64,000 nucleotides of DNA from Thermococcus litoralis DSM 5473 (GTDB taxonomy: Archaea; Methanobacteriota_B; Thermococci; Thermococcales; Thermococcaceae): contig NC_022084.1 in the NCBI RefSeq assembly GCF_000246985.2, positions 469,423 through 533,422 of the forward strand, read 5' to 3'. The first letter of the stretch is position 1. Each line of letters begins with the position of its first letter. Positions 46,698 to 53,295 of the stretch are shown here, in pieces. The translations under genes and the position numbers were made by a program. The notes under the pieces were generated by a model, which was given only the letters and a program-made list of their open reading frames with translations, had not been told where the DNA came from and did not search any database.

Positions 46698-46981
46698 AAG
46701 CCAGGGACATTAAAAAAGCTCTCGAGAAAAAAGGGTTTACCAAAAAAGAAGGGAAACGACACACCAAATACACTCTCTACCGGAATGGCAAAAAGACCAG
46801 AGTATCTGTTGTTTTTAGCAGAGGCCGAAGTAAACAAGAGCTCGGAGAAGAACTAATTAGAAGAATCATGAAACAACTTCACTTCGACAATGATAAAAAC
46901 AAATTCAAGGACTTTGTAGATTGCCCAATGGGCAAAAACGATTATATCCACTATCTGATAAGTAAAGGAGTACTAGAATGA
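46694..46981 (+). CDS. HicA-like mRNA interferase toxin
   Basis: 95 residues. KARDIKKALEKKGFTKKEGK, then RHTKYTLYRNGKKTRVSVVF, follows the HicA double-stranded-RNA-binding-like fold; H23 would be the catalytic His. The C-terminal 30 residues extend beyond typical HicA (about 60-80). The start overlaps the HicB-like stop (ATGA), and the end overlaps the AbrB-like gene. Probably a toxin that stabilises the element or aborts superinfection. Confidence 0.7.
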   Translation: MKARDIKKALEKKGFTKKEGKRHTKYTLYRNGKKTRVSVVFSRGRSKQELGEELIRRIMKQLHFDNDKNKFKDFVDCPMGKNDYIHYLISKGVLE

Positions 46982-47433
46982 AAGGAGGAAACAGCATGAC
47001 AGAGACAATCGAGCCGCTAGCGAAGTTTCATGCAAAACTAAACGTAGAGGGGAGGATTACAATACCATCTCCTACGAGAGAACTATTAGGGCTCAACCAG
47101 AATGATTATGTGGAAGTAATAGTCAGAAAAATCGAGGTTGATCATGCAAATCAAAAAATCTATGTACTAAAACAAGCTTATTTGATCTCCAGAATAGGCG
47201 TAAACGGTACGTTGTTTCTGCCCAAGGATTTACAGCGAGAAATGACTCTACAACCGAAGGAGCTTGTAGAAGTTCTTTTGGTGGGCCTTCACAGGTTTGA
47301 TGAATTACTTAGTCCGAAAGGCAAGCTACTTCTCACGAAGTCTCAAAGCATTGGCAAGTGGGCATTTATTGAGCCTAATCAACCTCTTCCTCGTGAACCG
47401 TATATATCATATTACTCATATGTTTTTATTTAG
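46978..47433 (+). CDS. AbrB/SpoVT-like double swapped-hairpin regulator
   Basis: 151 residues with two tandem AbrB-type units: FHAKLNVEGRITIPSPTREL, then LLGLNQNDYVEVIV, and YLISRIGVNGTLFLPKDLQR, then MTLQPKELVEVLLV. Such proteins bind DNA as transcription regulators or antitoxins. It overlaps the HicA-like gene by four bases, so the three genes form one unit. Start ATG 46978 or 46996. Confidence 0.75.
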   Translation: MKGGNSMTETIEPLAKFHAKLNVEGRITIPSPTRELLGLNQNDYVEVIVRKIEVDHANQKIYVLKQAYLISRIGVNGTLFLPKDLQREMTLQPKELVEVLLVGLHRFDELLSPKGKLLLTKSQSIGKWAFIEPNQPLPREPYISYYSYVFI

Positions 47434-47742
47434 GTTTAATATTTATCTATAAATATTATTTGCTGAAAAAGAAGAAAGAAGAATACTGCAAATATGTCTT
47501 TGCAGACACAAGCTAACTGCTTTTTGGGAGAGGTAATTAATATATAGATAAATTAATTCAGATTACTACTTTGGCAGGTAAATACTCGGAATTTTTGATT
47601 CAAAATTTCTGAGAATTGAATGCTTGTTCATTTTTTGCTTCTGGTCCACGGGTATTTTTCTGAACATTGTTCAATTACCAAAACTCTTTTATACATCAAT
47701 TACGATAAATTTTATCGTACGATAAATATTATCGTGGTGAGG
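47434..47742 (+). promoter_or_regulatory. 309-bp control region with tandem operator and hairpins
   Basis: No gene seen. Two directly adjacent 17-bp dyads, ACGATAAATTTTATCGT (47702-47718) and ACGATAAATATTATCGT (47719-47735), end at the SD of the 47743 gene. A TATA-like TTTATAC at about 47688-47694 puts the transcription start within them, so a bound repressor would block initiation. Further left are an inverted repeat CTGCAAA/TTTGCAG (47486-47505) and an imperfect 29-bp palindrome (about 47586-47614). Likely the promoter of the long right-hand operon. Confidence 0.7.
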
Positions 47743-47913
47743 ATGATGCCAGGAAGACCACGCAAGTATGATGGCCCTGTGAAGAGGTTTGAGGCATGGA
47801 TTCCTTACGACCTCTACATGGAGATGAGCGAATTCAAAGAAAAGGCCGGGCTTTCTTGGCCGGATTTGATTATCAGGATGTGGTATGTGTTTAAGGCAAA
47901 AGAGAAAATCTGA
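47743..47913 (+). CDS. Small GRPRK-motif DNA-binding protein, probable autorepressor
   Basis: 56 residues from ATG 47743 (GTGGTGAGG upstream). An AT-hook-like PGRPRKYDG is followed by an RHH-like segment (VKRFEAWIPYDLYMEMSEFK, WPDLIIRMW). Its position right behind a tandem dyad suggests that it represses its own operon. The next gene begins with a related module. Confidence 0.65.
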   Translation: MMPGRPRKYDGPVKRFEAWIPYDLYMEMSEFKEKAGLSWPDLIIRMWYVFKAKEKI

Positions 47914-47922
47914 GGTGTTTTT

Positions 47923-48843
47923 ATGAGAATCTCCATGAGAGGTCCAGGAAGACCTAAGAAATGGAATGGGCGTTTACTTCAATGGACTGCGTATATAGTA
48001 GAAGATGATTTTGAATATATTGAGCAAACACGTGCTAAGTTGAAGCTATCCCGTGCGGAATTTCTTCATATGGTTCTTAACCAAGCAAATCTTAACGTCC
48101 TAGAACTCCAGGCAAAAATCAAGCACCTTGAAGAATACATTTCTCAGCTTGAGAAAGAAAATGCTGAGAAGGACAAAACCATTGAAAAGCTCCTCGCCGA
48201 GAATGAAAAACTCAAGCTTGAGAACAAAGCCCTCAAACTTGGTTCTAAGAGTGTTGTTCGTGATGCTATCAAGTTCAGGGCAATTGCTGAGAAGATCGAG
48301 GAGGGCAAGAGTTGGAAAGAAATTTGCGCTAGTGCAGGATTCAGGGATGTGGATAAGATTAAGGACATTCTTTTTGCTGCTTTTGATGCGCAGAAGGATG
48401 AGAATAATGAGTGGCCTGAGGTTATCGAGCCGAGGGATGTTGCTGAGGAGTTCAAGGGGTTTGTTCTTGTTAAAGTTCCTGGAGTCAAGCATCCGGTTGA
48501 TTATGCTGTCGTGAAGAAGGGGCATGAAAAGGCTTTCCTTGCTGAAAAGAAGGCTGAGGTTGAGGCTCCGAAGGTAAGGGATCCGGCTGCAGAGGTTGCA
48601 ACAAAGTTGAGGGCTTTCTTGAAGTCGTATGAGCTTATGAAATCGGATAGAAGGGGAGAGGAAAGAGCGGAGAAAATGCTTGAGAGCTTCAGCAAGAGGG
48701 GACTCAAGAATTTGATTAAGGATTATGGGTTTGTTACGGTTTTTGATGTGATTTACTCAGATCCGCAATTTAAAGCCGTGTTTTTGCCTTTACTCGAATC
48801 CCTCACCCCTAAAAAGAAAAAGGAGGTGTTAGTGGATGAATGA
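47923..48843 (+). CDS. GRPKK-motif/RHH/coiled-coil DNA-binding protein
   Basis: 306 residues: an AT-hook-like PGRPKKWNG (about 9-17), an RHH-like region (QWTAYIVEDDFEYIEQTRAK, about 20-55), a long coiled coil (about 58-110, LEEYISQLEKENAEKDKTIE), and two further helical regions. It is paralogous at its N-terminus to the preceding small protein. As the largest DNA-binding protein of the right operon it is the best candidate for an initiator, centromere-binding or nucleoid protein. Start ATG 47923 or 47935. Confidence 0.6.
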   Translation: MRISMRGPGRPKKWNGRLLQWTAYIVEDDFEYIEQTRAKLKLSRAEFLHMVLNQANLNVLELQAKIKHLEEYISQLEKENAEKDKTIEKLLAENEKLKLENKALKLGSKSVVRDAIKFRAIAEKIEEGKSWKEICASAGFRDVDKIKDILFAAFDAQKDENNEWPEVIEPRDVAEEFKGFVLVKVPGVKHPVDYAVVKKGHEKAFLAEKKAEVEAPKVRDPAAEVATKLRAFLKSYELMKSDRRGEERAEKMLESFSKRGLKNLIKDYGFVTVFDVIYSDPQFKAVFLPLLESLTPKKKKEVLVDE

Positions 48844-49222
48844 GTTGGAGGAGTTTTTGAGTTGGGTTTTGGAGGAAAAGAAGAAGGAGGAAGAGCAGGA
48901 GCTGGCGAAGGAGGCAAGTCTTGGCAGGATTGCAGAGGAGCTCAGCATGAAGGTGCACAATGCTGTGGTTCTAAGGCATGATTTTGAGAAGATTGGCAAC
49001 GCAAGGGGTGCGGCATATTGGCAGGGATACGGCGATGGGATTGAGGAAATCAAAGAGTTGGTTCTTCAGTTGAGGCATCTTGCAGGGCTTTTGGAGCAGA
49101 CTAAGGAGCGTTTGGAGCAGGTGAAGGACAAGGCTGTGCTTAGGAAGGAGGTCGATATCGAGATCGACTTGACGTGGTCGATTGCGGAAATTGATGAGGT
49201 GATCGGGAGGTTGAAGGCATGA
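48836..49222 (+). CDS. Helical coiled-coil protein
   Basis: 128 residues from ATG 48836 with AGGAGGTGTT upstream, overlapping the previous gene by 8 bases. Highly charged helices (LEEKKKEEEQELAKEASLGR, then LEQTKERLEQVKDKAVLRKE). No enzyme motif. Next start overlaps its stop (ATGA). Unknown. Confidence 0.55.
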   Translation: MNELEEFLSWVLEEKKKEEEQELAKEASLGRIAEELSMKVHNAVVLRHDFEKIGNARGAAYWQGYGDGIEEIKELVLQLRHLAGLLEQTKERLEQVKDKAVLRKEVDIEIDLTWSIAEIDEVIGRLKA

Positions 49223-49410
49223 GGTCTGTGCACTCAGGGATTACAGCAATTCGAGTCTTAGAGTATTTGGACGATTGGAAGGACGCATGGGATTTGGCGA
49301 GGGATTTGCAGATTACTGTTGAAGACGCAAAGGCTATCCTCAGGGATCTCTGCAAGAAGGGTCTTGTTTTCAGGGATGGGCACAAGTACATCAGGAGGGT
49401 TGGAGCATGA
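49219..49410 (+). CDS. Small winged-helix protein
   Basis: 63 residues. TAIRVLEYLDDWKDAWDLAR, then DLQITVEDAKAILRDLCKKG and LVFRDGHKYIRR, give the helix-helix-helix-wing pattern of a minimal winged HTH. ATGA overlaps at both ends. A likely DNA-binding regulator of the element. Confidence 0.65.
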   Translation: MRSVHSGITAIRVLEYLDDWKDAWDLARDLQITVEDAKAILRDLCKKGLVFRDGHKYIRRVGA

Positions 49411-49751
49411 AGGTTCTTTTAGTTTTTGGAGCCCATGTTGATGTTTACAGTGCATTGAAGGCTTTGAACAAGCCAACTGACTTTATGCCAATCCCAACGA
49501 TCTTCATAAAGAGGGCAAATGGCTTGTCGGAAACTGCTCTTAAGACTGATAGAGTTCCTGTGCTCACAACACCCGGCCCTGGTGAGAAAGGGAAAATTTG
49601 GGATTTGATCGAGAAGGCTGTGGAGGATGCAAGACAAGCAGGGAAGGATTTGGTAGTCATCGAGGCTGTGTGGGAGAAGCCTTTTGAGCGTTATGCAAAG
49701 CTTGCTGATTACATTTTCGTGAATGGAAGACTTTTCGAGGTGAGAGCATGA
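49407..49751 (+). CDS. Unknown alpha/beta protein
   Basis: 114 residues. MKVLLVFGAHVDVYSALKAL, then VPVLTTPGPGEKGKIWDLIE and KDLVVIEAVWEKPFERYAKL, read as a Rossmann-like beta-alpha-beta protein. ATGA overlaps with both neighbours. Its final codons run up to the dyad array. No family recognised. Confidence 0.55.
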   Translation: MKVLLVFGAHVDVYSALKALNKPTDFMPIPTIFIKRANGLSETALKTDRVPVLTTPGPGEKGKIWDLIEKAVEDARQAGKDLVVIEAVWEKPFERYAKLADYIFVNGRLFEVRA

Positions 49752-50014
49752 GGGTCCATGGAAGTCATACCATGACCAAACTAAGCAGCTTATTCTGGTC
49801 ATATGCTGACTACGCAGGACCTGGAGTGTCAGGTTATGACTACAGGATCCTTGAGTCACATTGTGACAATGCCAGGAATGGACATAATATGACTTTGAAC
49901 AGCAGCTATTTTTGGTCACAGCATGACTTCCAGATCTGCGAGTCATATCATGTCCTCGAAGGTCCTGCAGTGTCACGATATGACTTAACGGCTGCTCCTG
50001 GAGGGATGGCGTAA
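49748..50014 (+). CDS. Doubtful 88-codon frame across the dyad array
   Basis: Starts in ATGA overlap with the gene before and ends in TAATG overlap with the gene after, which argues for translation. The sequence is odd, rich in Ser, His, Tyr and Asp (for example SYADYAGPGVSGYDYR), with no repeat at protein level because dyad spacing is not a multiple of three. I think the DNA symmetry is primary. If translated, the peptide may only keep ribosomes coupled along the operon. Confidence 0.3.
   Translation: MRVHGSHTMTKLSSLFWSYADYAGPGVSGYDYRILESHCDNARNGHNMTLNSSYFWSQHDFQICESYHVLEGPAVSRYDLTAAPGGMA
49764..49984. repeat. Alternating array of eight GTCA-N5-TGAC dyads with midpoint palindromes
   Basis: Eight 13-bp dyads start at 49764, 49798, 49828, 49855, 49881, 49915, 49942 and 49972 (for example GTCATACCATGAC, GTCACATTGTGAC, GTCACGATATGAC; the fifth and seventh deviate at one half). 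At the exact midpoint of each interval lies a second short palindrome: AAGCAGCTT, CAGGACCTG, AGGATCCT, CCAGG, AGCAGCT, CAGATCTG, AGGTCCT. Intervals are 34, 30, 27, 26, 34, 27 and 30 bp. A frame of 88 codons (49748-50014) crosses it but does not explain it. Confidence 0.9.
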
Positions 50015-50337
50015 TGTGGAGCAGCTATAGCTGGAGAGATGAAAAGGATAAGATTCGAGTGCAGTCCTTGAGAAAGCTTGTTGAAGTGCTTGAATTCTGT
50101 AAGCAGGAGCGTATGAGAGGCAAAGATAACTTTGACCTTAAGGAGTTTCTTGATGATTTTACGTGGTATTATCCTGTTTCAGCGGATGCTGTTGCAGAGC
50201 ATTTTGGCATGAGCAGGAGGACTGCACAGGATTACTTGCTGACTATTAAAGCCATTGCGGGCCTTTTGCTTGAAGGTGTTAAAGAAGAGGAAGGGGAGCA
50301 GAGTGAGGATTGGGAGGAGGATGAGCTGGATGCATGA
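50014..50337 (+). CDS. HTH protein
   Basis: 107 residues. The centre, VSADAVAEHFGMSRRTAQDY (about 55-74), is a clear helix-turn-helix. The N-terminus is helical (LRKLVEVLEFCKQERMRGKD) and the C-terminus acidic. It is the first gene after the dyad array, so it is a candidate to bind it. The start ATG 50014 overlaps the previous stop. Confidence 0.65.
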   Translation: MWSSYSWRDEKDKIRVQSLRKLVEVLEFCKQERMRGKDNFDLKEFLDDFTWYYPVSADAVAEHFGMSRRTAQDYLLTIKAIAGLLLEGVKEEEGEQSEDWEEDELDA

Positions 50338-50419
50338 GTTCTTGAGGGAGCATCCGGACGTTTTGAGGGATGAGATTCGTGAATTCGTAGAAGAATCTTT
50401 CAAGGGGAGGGTGGTTTGA
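50321..50419 (+). CDS. 32-residue peptide in the operon
   Basis: ATG 50321 follows TGGGAGGAGG and encodes MSWMHEFLREHPDVLRDEIR, then EFVEESFKGRVV, an amphipathic helix pair. It overlaps the previous gene by 17 bases and the next start as TGATG, consistent with coupled translation. Unknown. Confidence 0.45.
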   Translation: MSWMHEFLREHPDVLRDEIREFVEESFKGRVV

Positions 50420-50961
50420 TGGCCTCTCGGACTGCGTTTGTTTATCAGGATCAGCTCACTTTTGAGGATGCTTTCACTTATTTCAAGCGCTTGATGCATG
50501 ATGCTGAGAATAGAGTAATCTTCTCAAGAGCTTTGCAAGAAGCTAGGAAAGGCTTAAGCGTTTCATTGCATGTAATGGATATCGATTCTCTTGTTATGCA
50601 GTATTTGCATGATAAACGAGGGCGTGTTGTAGGGAGAAGGATTCTTGGTGCTTTTGAAATAAAGTACAAGGCAAGGAATACAGTCAGGGGCTCAGAGTTG
50701 CTGGTAAATGGAAAACAGTTTGAGAATCTTCAATGGTTTGCAAAGGTGACAGGGTTGGATGTTTATTACATTGTGAACGTTGGCAATGAAGAGTTTTACA
50801 TTTTCAATGTTAAGCATGTGAATCCTCAGCTCGAGTGGAGGGGAAAGGGGCAAAGTTATGACAATTATGCGGTTCTCAGAAAGGATGAGCTCATCCGCGC
50901 AAGAAAAGACGAACTTGGTAGTATTCTCAAATTATTATTGTTTGGAGGGGGGAGAGTATGA
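50419..50961 (+). CDS. Predicted PD-(D/E)XK nuclease
   Basis: 180 residues from ATG 50419. VSLHVMDIDSLVMQYL followed by GRRILGAFEIKYKARN gives D56 ... E80-x-K82, the core of the PD-(D/E)XK nuclease fold; a conserved Gln/Trp segment follows (FENLQWFAKVTGLDVYYIVN). Phage and viral members act in recombination, end resection or host DNA attack. No helicase is adjacent. The assignment is by motif only. Confidence 0.6.
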   Translation: MASRTAFVYQDQLTFEDAFTYFKRLMHDAENRVIFSRALQEARKGLSVSLHVMDIDSLVMQYLHDKRGRVVGRRILGAFEIKYKARNTVRGSELLVNGKQFENLQWFAKVTGLDVYYIVNVGNEEFYIFNVKHVNPQLEWRGKGQSYDNYAVLRKDELIRARKDELGSILKLLLFGGGRV

Positions 50962-50985
50962 AAGAGTGGACTTGGGAGGAGCGTG

Positions 50986-51273
50986 ATGGCGATGACTAAG
51001 CTTATTATCGAAAGAGGAGTGATTGGTTTTACTGAGAACAGGCTTTTCACTTGTCGCGTTTGTCCAAACAGGCACGATTGCGAAGCATTCAATACTCCCT
51101 TCGACCTCGAGGATTATGAAGAATTCAGAAAGACTGGAATAACGCCCGGTTGTGATATGGAAGGAAGAGAATACATCATTTACGTGGATAATAATGCTGT
51201 GTTTGTGGAGCTCGGAGACTGGAAGTGGGCTGAAATGCTATGGAAGGAGCGTGATGGCGATGGTCGAGGGTGA
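50986..51273 (+). CDS. Small cysteine-motif protein, cassette gene 1
   Basis: 95 residues from ATG 50986 (GTG 50983 also possible). The cysteines CRVCPNRHDC (C-x2-C-x5-C) plus a later GC could bind zinc or an iron-sulphur cluster. The gene opens at junction GGAGCGTGATGGCGATG (50978-50994) and ends at a second copy of the same junction. A 13-codon mini-frame (50958-50999) precedes it. Unknown. Confidence 0.5.
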   Translation: MAMTKLIIERGVIGFTENRLFTCRVCPNRHDCEAFNTPFDLEDYEEFRKTGITPGCDMEGREYIIYVDNNAVFVELGDWKWAEMLWKERDGDGRG

Positions 51274-51556
51274 GGTTATAACAGTTGATAAAGTGCTCAA
51301 AAAGCTTGGACTTGCAGATTCATATTTCTTTTTCACGAAGCCTGCCGTAGCAATGCGAGTAAACAAGAGAACAGGAAAATGGACTGTGCATATTGGGGAG
51401 GTAGATAGGGAGTTCATTAGTAATCGTATCATCCCGACAACAACACTTGAATTGACATTAGAAGAAGGCATTGGGGCGATAAAAGTGCTTAGAGTCGGAA
51501 GAGCATATGGATTTGGGTTTGAAGTTAGGGAGGAGCGTGGGAGCGGTGAATCTTGA
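51254..51556 (+). CDS. Small unknown protein, cassette gene 2
   Basis: 100 residues (start GTG 51251 or ATG 51254). EVITVDKVLKKLGLADSYFF, then KRTGKWTVHIGEVDREFISN and LTLEEGIGAIKVLRVGRAYG: a beta-rich small protein. It begins at junction 51246-51262 and overlaps the preceding gene by 20 bases. The C-terminal residues REERGSGES are encoded by the next junction. Not recognised. Confidence 0.5.
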   Translation: MAMVEGEVITVDKVLKKLGLADSYFFFTKPAVAMRVNKRTGKWTVHIGEVDREFISNRIIPTTTLELTLEEGIGAIKVLRVGRAYGFGFEVREERGSGES

Positions 51557-51857
51557 AGTGAGTGAGTTCAACGGTTTTTATATCAGTGCAATCGAGGCTG
51601 AGGGTGCTACGCTCGATGAGCTAAAAAAGCTCCTTGACGAGCACTTTGTCTTATACAAATACATAGAAGACGAGCAGATGCTTATCGCAATAGGAACTTA
51701 CATAACAGAAGACCAGTTCTTCAAAGAGGAAATACAGATAGAAGCGTGGGAAGCGGGCGGTGACCTCATCGTACGTATGTATTCTCTGAACAAGGAGTTT
51801 CTCACGTACTTTCTTGAGCACATCAAGAAGAGGTTGGAGTGTGAGGGCGATGAATAG
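51537..51857 (+). CDS. Small unknown protein, cassette gene 3
   Basis: 106 residues (start GTG 51537 or 51546). LEVSEFNGFYISAIEAEGAT, then LDELKKLLDEHFVLYKYIED and LIAIGTYITEDQFFKEEIQI: an alpha/beta protein. It opens at junction AGGAGCGTGGGAGCGGTGA (51531-51549). No family recognised. Confidence 0.5.
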   Translation: MGAVNLEVSEFNGFYISAIEAEGATLDELKKLLDEHFVLYKYIEDEQMLIAIGTYITEDQFFKEEIQIEAWEAGGDLIVRMYSLNKEFLTYFLEHIKKRLECEGDE

Positions 51858-52152
51858 GTTTGAAGGTTGTAAGGTCTTATGGGGTAAAAGGTGGAGAGGA
51901 AAAGAAACAGGACTAATAAGGTATGCAGAGGCTGTTTTACAGACAAAAGAAGGAAAATTATACTTTGTTTCAGCAGAATTTAGTTTTGATTGTTGGGGAG
52001 ATGGAGATGTCAGCATTACAGTTCACGAAGTTGAAGAGTTCAACAAGGATACAAAACAATTCAAGAAGAAATCTGGTTTCATCTCGATTAATTTAACAGA
52101 GTATGAATATCTCAATAAATTACTGTTAAAGGAGCGTGGGAGCGGTGAGTGA
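51850..52152 (+). CDS. Small unknown protein, cassette gene 4
   Basis: 100 residues from ATG 51850 (GTG 51841 also fits the junction pattern). EAVLQTKEGKLYFVSAEFSF, then DCWGDGDVSITVHEVEEF: a beta-rich protein. Its 3' end carries the second copy of AGGAGCGTGGGAGCGGTGA (52130-52148), encoding KERGSGE. No family recognised. Confidence 0.5.
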   Translation: MNRFEGCKVLWGKRWRGKETGLIRYAEAVLQTKEGKLYFVSAEFSFDCWGDGDVSITVHEVEEFNKDTKQFKKKSGFISINLTEYEYLNKLLLKERGSGE

Positions 52153-52375
52153 TCTCACAATAAGGCTTTGGGTCTCTGAAAATGGCGATTTGGGGACTTT
52201 AATACTTTTTGAGCTTGAAGAGGAAGGGAAGCAGTTCAGTGTTTATTATGATGACTATTGGGAGAATATGGAAAAAGAGCTTAGGGCGAAAGGCTTTCCG
52301 GAACACGTTATAATGTTCGTCTATGGTTTTTTGAGGAAATACGGGCGTATAGTGTTGGAGAGTGATGGGCGATGA
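52136..52375 (+). CDS. Small unknown protein, cassette gene 5
   Basis: 79 residues from GTG 52136. LTIRLWVSENGDLGTLILFE, then LRAKGFPEHVIMFVYGFLRK: an alpha/beta protein. It opens at the second AGGAGCGTGGGAGCGGTGA copy and overlaps the next gene by four bases. Not recognised. Confidence 0.5.
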   Translation: MGAVSDLTIRLWVSENGDLGTLILFELEEEGKQFSVYYDDYWENMEKELRAKGFPEHVIMFVYGFLRKYGRIVLESDGR

Positions 52376-52689
52376 GTGAGTTTGAGAGCTTCAAAAATGC
52401 AGTTATCAAGAACTGGAAAAAGCGGCGCCTTCCGAGCTTCATCAAGAAGAGAGCCCTTGATGCTACTTTCACTTACAGCTACGAGACCCGTGAGACGTAC
52501 ATAGTTGCGTGGATGCAGTTCGGGAGCAAAATCTATGTTGTTGATATCACATACTCATACGAGCGCGGTTGGCTTGAGCTCGCAATTTCAGAGCTTCCAG
52601 CACCGTACTCGAAGTTGAAGAACTATGATCCTCTTATCGTACCTCCGGGAAAGAGCATTTACAAGTACGAGGTGAGACAGGATGCTTAG
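52372..52689 (+). CDS. Small unknown protein upstream of the second recombinase
   Basis: 105 residues from ATG 52372. FKNAVIKNWKKRRLPSFIKK, then TYIVAWMQFGSKIYVVDITY: a basic N-terminal helix then beta strands. It overlaps the recombinase start by 8 bases. No family recognised. Confidence 0.5.
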   Translation: MSEFESFKNAVIKNWKKRRLPSFIKKRALDATFTYSYETRETYIVAWMQFGSKIYVVDITYSYERGWLELAISELPAPYSKLKNYDPLIVPPGKSIYKYEVRQDA

Positions 52690-53290
52690 CGTTAACTTTC
52701 ATACGAAAGTTAAGGCAAAACAAGGGCGAAATTCTAACAATCATGAGAAAAAGCCACGAAAGTTAAGAAATGTCCAAATGTTTGGGTGGGATAAAGGCCT
52801 GGACTACGAGAAAACATACAAGTTGATCCTTAACCACATGAGGGAAGCCACTAGAGATACCACCAAAGCATATGACATAATATTATTGACTCAGCTCCGC
52901 AATGGATCCAGGCTCACTGAGTCAATCAACTTCCTAAACAAAATCATCGAGACTAAACCCTTCAAACGTCAAGCCACAATCATTGTAGAAAAAAGGAAGG
53001 ATAAATACGAGCGCCAGATGGTTCTTCCTGAAGAAATTAGCAAGGCCGAGCTTATGAGGGCATCATATGTTATTAAAGAAGCAAACAAGTGGAAAGTAAG
53101 CACTTACTGTAAAAGAACATATGGCTTCAACACTCATGCACTGAGGTATGCGTTTATCTCCTATCTTTCTAAGAAAGGTGTTTCTCCTCAGATTATTGCT
53201 AAGATTACTGGCCATAAATCCCTCGAATATATTGTTTATTACACTCAGCAAGTTCAAGCTGAAGAAGTTCTGAAGAACCTATCAAGGTGA
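52682..53290 (+). CDS. Short tyrosine recombinase (XerA-like catalytic domain)
   Basis: 202 residues. The catalytic set is visible: R77 (NGSRLTESI), H152-x-x-R155 (THALRYAF), H178 (ITGHKSLEY) and nucleophile Y187 by spacing. The usual N-terminal SAM-like core-binding domain is almost absent; only a basic tail precedes the catalytic domain. It is unrelated in type to the split SSV-type integrase. Possible roles are multimer resolution, inversion or cassette exchange within the element. Followed immediately by a HicB-like gene. Confidence 0.8.
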   Translation: MLSVNFHTKVKAKQGRNSNNHEKKPRKLRNVQMFGWDKGLDYEKTYKLILNHMREATRDTTKAYDIILLTQLRNGSRLTESINFLNKIIETKPFKRQATIIVEKRKDKYERQMVLPEEISKAELMRASYVIKEANKWKVSTYCKRTYGFNTHALRYAFISYLSKKGVSPQIIAKITGHKSLEYIVYYTQQVQAEEVLKNLSR

Positions 53291-53295
53291 TCCTC

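Noticed and set aside
49419..49976. Long minus-strand open frame (about 185 codons) across the dyad array
   Set aside because: It is antisense to well-placed overlapping genes, has no ribosome site and reads as low-complexity Ser/His/Cys. It is a by-product of the palindromic repeats, which look alike on both strands.
49764..49984. CRISPR array
   Set aside because: Repeats are only 13 bp, palindromic and degenerate, spacing varies from 26 to 34 bp, spacers are themselves symmetric, and no cas gene is in the window.
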